From assembly GCF_902167145.1 (NCBI RefSeq), contig NC_050104.1, forward strand, positions 100,575,849-100,639,848: DNA of 64,000 nt, read 5' to 3'. Of this stretch, positions 58,536 to 64,000 are shown piece by piece; positions within the stretch are counted from its first letter, which is position 1; every line of letters starts with the position of its first letter. The position numbers and the translations under genes were made by a program. The notes under the pieces were generated by a model. The model saw nothing but the letters and a program-made list of their open reading frames with translations, was not told where the DNA came from and did not search any database. Origin of the DNA: Zea mays. Lineage: Eukaryota > Streptophyta > Magnoliopsida > Poales > Poaceae.

Positions 58536-61500
58536 ATGGCCGGGAGGCAGCGTCGTGGCCAGAACGAGCGCGTTCCTCCACCGCCACCACCACCTCCCAC
58601 TCTGCAGGAGCTCATGGCTCAGTAGAATGAGATCCTGAGACAGCTGGCTCAACGTCAGCCACCACCTCAGCATTATGGTGGTGGGGACCACCAACGTCAC
58701 CCCGCGGCGGCCACCTATCAGGAATTCCTCAGCACCCAGCCTCCACTGTTCACAAGGGTGGAAGACCCACTTGACGCAGATGTATGGCTGCGAGTGGTGG
58801 AATCCAAATTCCCACTACTCCATGGAGTTTGCTCAGAGGTCACCAAGGTCAGGTTCGCCACCCAGCAGCTTCGCGGACCTGCAAGGACTTGGTGGGATCA
58901 CTTTCTTGCTATGCAGCCAGAGGACCGAGAGGTGGAGTGGAGGGAGTTTAAGGCAGCTTTTAGAGGACACCATATACCCACCGGGATCATGGACAGGAAA
59001 CTCAATGAGTTCTTGGCACTCACTCAGGGCAACAGGACAGTGTTGCAGTATGCCCAGGCCTTTAATGACTTGTGCCAGTACGTGGGGTATCATGCAGATA
59101 CAGATGAGAAGAAGAGGGACAGATTCAGAAGGGGGCTCAGCACTAAGCTCCGGGATCGTCTCAACACCGTCAGGGCCAACAGCTACAATGAGTTGGTTAA
59201 CATGGCTATCTCCCAAGAGGACTGTATTACAGCTAGGCAGGCAGAGAAAAAGAGGAAGACCCCTGTGGCAGGACCCTCAGCTCAGCCACAACGCTTCAGA
59301 ATTGTGTCCGACACCCAGGGCAGGGGACCCCAGCAGCAGCAAGGGCGATGGGTAATCCGACCTCAGCAGCAGCATGCACCCAACCGCAACCAATTTCCAG
59401 CACAGCGGAATAATCAGCAGCAGCAGTACCGCCAAGCCAATGACAACAGATGCTTCACTTGTGGCAACACTGGGCATTATGCCAAGAATTGCCCCAGAAA
59501 CCAGCAGAGGCAGGGGCAGAATGCTAACCAGAACCAAGGCAAGAGGCAGAAGGTGCAAGTGAGGCAAGGCAGGCTGAACTTCACCACCATGGCAGATATT
59601 CCAGAGGGAGCACCCATCATGACTGGTATCTTTACAGTGTTAAATTTTCCTGCTATTGTTCTTTTTGATTCCGGTGCTTCACATAGTTTTATTAGTGCCA
59701 AGTTTAGTGCCAAATGCCAGTTGCCCTTTCACCACACCGATGGGGGCGTTACAATTTCAACCCCAGGAGGCAGAGTTGCCACCTACCAAATTAACAAGAA
59801 TGTGCCTATAAAGTTTGGTAGTCTGATAATTAAAGCCAGCCTTCTCATTTTGGGGTTGGAGAGTGTGGACATTATATTGGGAACTGACTGGTTGACTAGA
59901 AATCAGGCTGTGATGGATATTTCGGCTAGAGCCATAGAGGTGCACTCACCAACTGGTGGTGAGACCACACTATATTTGCCTGACCAGGGTTGTACTCGAT
60001 CTTGTGCTTTTGTTATGTTAGAATCCCCAGTGGAAAGGATCCCAGTGGTCCGTAACTACCCGGATGTTTTTCCGGAGGAATTGCCAGGGATGCCACCTGA
60101 CCGAGATATTGAGTTCGCAATTGAGTTGCAACCCGGGACTGCTCCTATCTCCAAGAGACCTTATAGGATGCCTCCCGCTGAATTGGCAGAATTGAAGAAA
60201 CAATTGCAAGAGTTGTTGGACAAGGGGTTTATTCGTCCAAGCACTTCACCATGGGGATGTCCAGCATTATTTGTGAAGAAAAAGGATGAGAGTTTGAGGA
60301 TGTGTGTTGACTACCGTCCTCTCAATGCGGTAACTATTAAGAACAAATACCCACTGCCCCGCATTGATGTTCTGTTTGATCAATTGGTAGGAGCCAAGGT
60401 ATTCTCCAAGATAGACCTTCGCTCAGGTTACCATCAGATCAAGATCCGTGCCAGTGACATTCCCAAGACGGCTTTCTCTACCAGATATGGACTGTATGAG
60501 TTTCTGGTGATGTCTTTTGGGCTGACCAATGCCCCGGCTTATTTTATGTACTTGATGAACTCAGTATTCATGCCAGAGTTAGACAAGTTCGTGGTTGTTT
60601 TTATTGATGACATTCTGGTCTATTCCAAGAATGAAGATGAACATACCGAGCACCTGCACATCGTGCTTCAGCGGCTGCGCGATCATCATCTTTATGCTAA
60701 GTTGTCTAAATGTGAGTTCTGGCTGAAGGAGATTAAATTCTTGGGTCACACAATTTCCCAGGATGGGATATCCGTTGATCCTGAGAAGGTACAGGAGGTG
60801 ATGGATTGGAAACCCCCGACTACAGTGAAGCAAATTCGGAGTTTTCTGGGACTGGCAGGGTATTATCGACGATTTATTCCGGATTTCTCCTGAATTGCCA
60901 AACCAATGACTGAACTGTTAAAGAAGGGAGTCAAATTTGAGTGGAGCCAAAAGTGTGAAGATGCCTTTCATACCTTGAGGCAGCATTTGACAACAGCCCC
61001 AGTGCTGGCCCAACCTGACAACACCAAGCCATTTGAAGTTTATTGTGATGCTTCTGGTACTGGATTGGGATGTGTCTTGATGCAAGAGAACAGAGTAATT
61101 GCTTATGCTTCCCGGGCACTCAGGCCCCATGAGCAGAACTACCCCACTCATGATCTGGAATTGGCAGCTGTGGTTCATGCTCTAAAGATATGGAGACACT
61201 ACCTGATGGGAGCTCACTGTAACATCTACACTGATCACAAGAGTCTCAAATACATCTTCACTCAGGCAGATCTGAACATGAGGCAAAGGAGATGGTTGGA
61301 GTTAATCAAGGACTATGATTTGGAAGTGCATTACCACCCAGGGAAGGCCAACGTTGTGGCAGATGCCTTGAGCAGAAAGGCCCAGTGTAATTGTATGAGC
61401 ATGGATGTGGGAGTGACCACCCTGTGTGATGAGTTGTGTAAGCTGAACCTAGAAGTTGTTTCTTCGGGTAACCTAAGCTATATCTCGGTGGAGCCCACGT

Positions 61501-62948
61501 TGCAAGAGCAGATCGTCAGGGCACAGGTTGAGGATAAGGGTGTTCAGGTTATCAAGGATATGATTAAGCAAAAGGCAGAGAAATACAAGTGTTTCCGACA
61601 GGATAGCAAGGGAATTCTATGGTTTGGAGATCGATTGGTTGTTCCCAAGGACCCTGAGCTTAGAAAGAAGATACTAGACGAAGCTCACCTTTCCAAATTC
61701 TCCATGCACCCTGGTAGCAACAAGATGTACCATGACCTTAGATCTTTATATTGGTGGACTAGAATGAAAAGAGAAATTGCCAAGTACATATCTGAATGTG
61801 ATACTTGCCAGAGGATAAAGGCTAGTCACTTGAAGACAGCAGGCCCTTTGCAACCCCTTCCCATACCATCTTGGAAATGGGAGGACATTTGCATGGACTT
61901 TATAGTGGGATTACCCAATACTTCCAGGCACCATGATTCTATTTGGGTTATCGTGGACAGGTTTACCAAGACTGCTCACTTCTTGCCAGTGCATACCACC
62001 CACAGGGCAGAAAAGTATGCTGAAATTTATGTTGATCAGATAGTAAGGTTGCATGGTATTCCCAAGACCATTGTATCTGACAGAGGAGCACCATTTGTGG
62101 CACGATTTTGGGAGCAATTGCAAGAGTCACTTGGGACCCATGTCATCCGAAGCTCAGCATATCACCCTCAAACAGATGGCCAAACAGAAAGGGTGAATCA
62201 GATTTTGGAAGACATGTTGCGAGCATGTGCACTACATTATGGGAAGGATTGGGACAAGTGTCTGTCTTTGGCGGAGTTTTCTTACAATAACAGCTATCAA
62301 TCCAGTTTGAAGATGGCACCTTTTGAGGCCTTATACGGGAGAAGGTGTAGGACCCCACTTAATTGGTCTCAAGCAGGAGAAAGGGAAATTTTTGGGCCAG
62401 ATTTAGTACTCGAGGCAGAGGCAAAGGTCAGGGTTATTACCAAGAACTTAGAAGCTGCTCAGGCCAGGCAAAGGAGCTATCATGATAGGAGGCGGAAGCC
62501 TCTACAGTTTGAGGTGGGAGATCATGTCTACCTTAAGGTATCCCCCACCAAGGGTGTCCAGAGATTCGGGATCAAGGGCAAGTTAGCTCCTCGCTACATT
62601 GGACCCTATGAGATCAAGGCAAGTTGTGGACCCGTGGCCTATCAAGTGGAATTACCACCTCGCATGTCAGCGGTTCATAATGTGTTCCATGTATCTCAGC
62701 TGCGGAAATGCATTCGTCTACCCACTGAAGTGCTACCAGAACCAGACATTGAGATAGAGCCAGACTTGTCCTACCAAGAGTACCCCGTCAAGGTACTAGA
62801 TCAGAAGGAAAGATCAACTCGGGCAAGGTCGGTCAGAATGTATAAGGTTCAGTGGAGTCACCATTCGGCAGAAGAAGCTACATGGGAAACTGAGGAATTT
62901 CTACGCTCTCGCTTCCCCGACTTTCTACCCAAAGGAGTCGGTATGTAA
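58536..62948 (+). pseudogene. gag-pol: Gypsy gag-pol polyprotein, one frame with two nonsense codons
   Basis: One frame of 1470 codons, ATG 58536 to TAA 62946-62948, with in-frame TAG at 58623-58625 and TGA at 60891-60893 and no frameshift. Order: Pro-rich N-terminus; gag core ([26 protein letters not shown]); Gln-rich linker; CCHC knuckle [14 protein letters not shown]; protease [15 protein letters not shown] with [13 protein letters not shown] and catalytic FIDDILVYS; RNase [19 protein letters not shown] and the [10 protein letters not shown] end; integrase HHCC (HPGSNKMYHDL...CDTCQRIKASH) and DDE ([32 protein letters not shown]); GPY/F region ([12 protein letters not shown]); and a chromodomain-like tail (YKVQWSHHSAEEATWE). 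Complete in domains; defective only by the two stops in this copy. Confidence 0.93.
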
Positions 62949-63183
62949 CCCCAAAACCCACCCCCACCTGCCCTTTGAATCCAATTATAAGAAAAACTTA
63001 GATAACAAGGATAGTCTAAGTTGTGGATTTAACTTAAGAAGGGCTTCCTTCTGAAGTTGCAAAGAGGATGACATTCGAAGAGCAGTTAATAAGAGAAACT
63101 TAAGGGTAAAAGAAAAACAACACCACCACACCTTCAAGCACCCTCCAAGGAACTCTGTCTAAATCTCGGGACGAGATTCCTTT
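62949..63183 (+). other. 3' UTR of the gypsy element
   Basis: Short non-coding stretch between pol stop and PPT; no feature recognised apart from cctcccccaa-type C runs. Confidence 0.6.
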
Positions 63184-63196
63184 AAGGGGGGAGGGC
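63184..63196 (+). other. Polypurine tract
   Basis: AAGGGGGGAGGGC directly before the 3' LTR start TGTAACACC, the plus-strand primer for reverse transcription. Confidence 0.85.
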
Positions 63197-64000
63197 TGTA
63201 ACACCCCAGGTGTTACCTTGGCTAGAGCCACTTTGGCACTAGAAGCTGTTTTCACAAAGGTAAAGAATTAGGGCACCACATGAGAACTTTGGAGCTCTTG
63301 TGCTAATCAAGTGGCCAATGGCATAAGAAGCATTACTCTAATCCTTGCACACTTGCTACCTTGGGTAATAAGGGGAGAAGAACCCTAGACCTCTCAAATG
63401 CCCTACCTTCCAAAACCCTAAGTAAAAGGGGGGAAAGAGAGTGAACAAGGGTGCAAGTGTGTGTAACTTTTGCCCAAACCCTAAACAACATTGTAACCAT
63501 TATTTAAGAGGGGGAAATATTGCAAAAAGGCCCCTGGAGAAACCCCAATTCAAATCTCCAAGTGGATAGAGAGCTAGAGCTCTCTATTTCCCTCTAAGTC
63601 ACATTTTTGCCCTAATTAAAAGACCAGCCGTGTTCACTTTGAAGATGGCGCCAAAACCACTTGGGTTCTATACCAAAAATGTGCTATACCACTTAAGGCA
63701 CCCCCTGGAAAAATTTGAGGCCGAGACTCAGACGTTTGACAACACTAGACATCAGTTTTGTCGCTGAGCGGGCAGTGAGACAAACCAGATTTGGCGCCCG
63801 TCTATCTCCCTATCTAGGGCGTATCATCCCTTGGAACTCACACATGTGAGATAGCCCTAGGTGCCAGGAGGAGGTCTGCGCCGGATTCATGGCGAGATTC
63901 GCACGTTTGCGATCTCTGGAAGCGTTTGAACATTGGAAGAAACTCACTGCCACGTGTTCGACGCCTTCTGCCCGCGCCAGAGCACGCTCGCGCGCGCCCT
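63197..64000 (+). repeat. Gypsy 3' LTR, first 804 bp
   Basis: Collinear with 52571-53374 without gaps. Differences seen near the gact/gaat, attc/atta, taag/tgag, tctc/tcgc and gttt/gttc positions. Cut by the window end. Confidence 0.92.

Larger units (their letters stand above)
52571..64000 (+). mobile_element. Young Ty3/gypsy chromovirus-like element (Del/Tekay type)
   Basis: 5' LTR 52571-56933, PBS 56936, additional ORF 57358-58227, gag-pol 58536-62948, PPT 63184-63196, 3' LTR from 63197 to the window edge. Over the 804 bp where both LTRs are visible I count about five substitutions and no indels, so the insertion is recent. Inserted in the integrase of the Tat element; the target duplication on the left would be ACGAT (52566-52570). 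Confidence 0.93.

Noticed and set aside
1..64000. tRNA or rRNA genes
   Set aside because: The only tRNA-like matches are short primer binding sites; I saw no cloverleaf-sized or rRNA-like sequence by eye.

Overview
The window is intergenic DNA from a large grass genome, most likely maize or a close relative. I infer this from Opie/Ji-type Sirevirus (Ty1/copia) elements with their characteristic palindromic LTR repeats, Ty3/gypsy elements with LTRs of 3-4 kb, a CACTA (En/Spm) element, and the dense nesting of elements inside one another. I found no convincing host gene. Almost every long open frame belongs to a transposable element or is a shadow of one.

Layout. 1-4514: minus-strand Sirevirus remnant whose integrase-RT-RNase H frame is open for about 930 codons but joins directly to a truncated LTR. 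4515-4985: GC-rich unclassified segment with a TATA-like box and a short reading-frame tail. About 4986-14732: 5'-truncated CACTA element on the plus strand with a TNP2-like transposase remnant, an array-rich middle, a multi-exon TNPA-like gene (Transposase_24 type) carrying a 654 bp hAT element in an intron, and the CACTA 3' terminus. 14733-16320: fragment of a long LTR related to the one at 28032. 16321-17518 and 27065-28031: older host sequence containing a probable LTR end and a primer binding site. 17519-27059: complete minus-strand Sirevirus (TSD GTTTC), decayed, with a 575 bp solo LTR in its RNase H region. 28032-45192: solo LTR of about 3.8 kb (TSD TCTGA), split by a minus-strand Ty3/gypsy chromovirus-like element (31398-44768) whose right LTR holds a second copy of the small solo LTR. 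45198-46316: continuation of the older host sequence. 46317-52570: part of a minus-strand Tat-clade gypsy element (3' LTR, antisense additional ORF, integrase C-terminus). 52571-64000: young plus-strand gypsy element with a 4.36 kb 5' LTR, an extra ORF upstream of gag, a gag-pol frame with only two nonsense codons, and the first 804 bp of the 3' LTR.

How the parts work together. The retroelement modules (LTR promoter, PBS, gag, protease, RT, RNase H, integrase, PPT) can be read in order in each element, and target-site duplications give the nesting order. The most interesting pattern is in the two gypsy chromovirus-like elements. Each carries an additional ORF between the PBS and gag, and in both elements the ATG of the additional ORF and the ATG of gag lie immediately after a pyrimidine-rich ...AG, as expected of a 3' splice site. 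This suggests that spliced subgenomic RNAs express the two products. The additional ORF of the younger element has a possible alpha-beta-beta-beta-alpha pattern followed by a coiled coil.

Coordinates of LTR ends, TSDs, PBSs and exon borders were read by eye. Family names are from memory of motifs, not from database searches.
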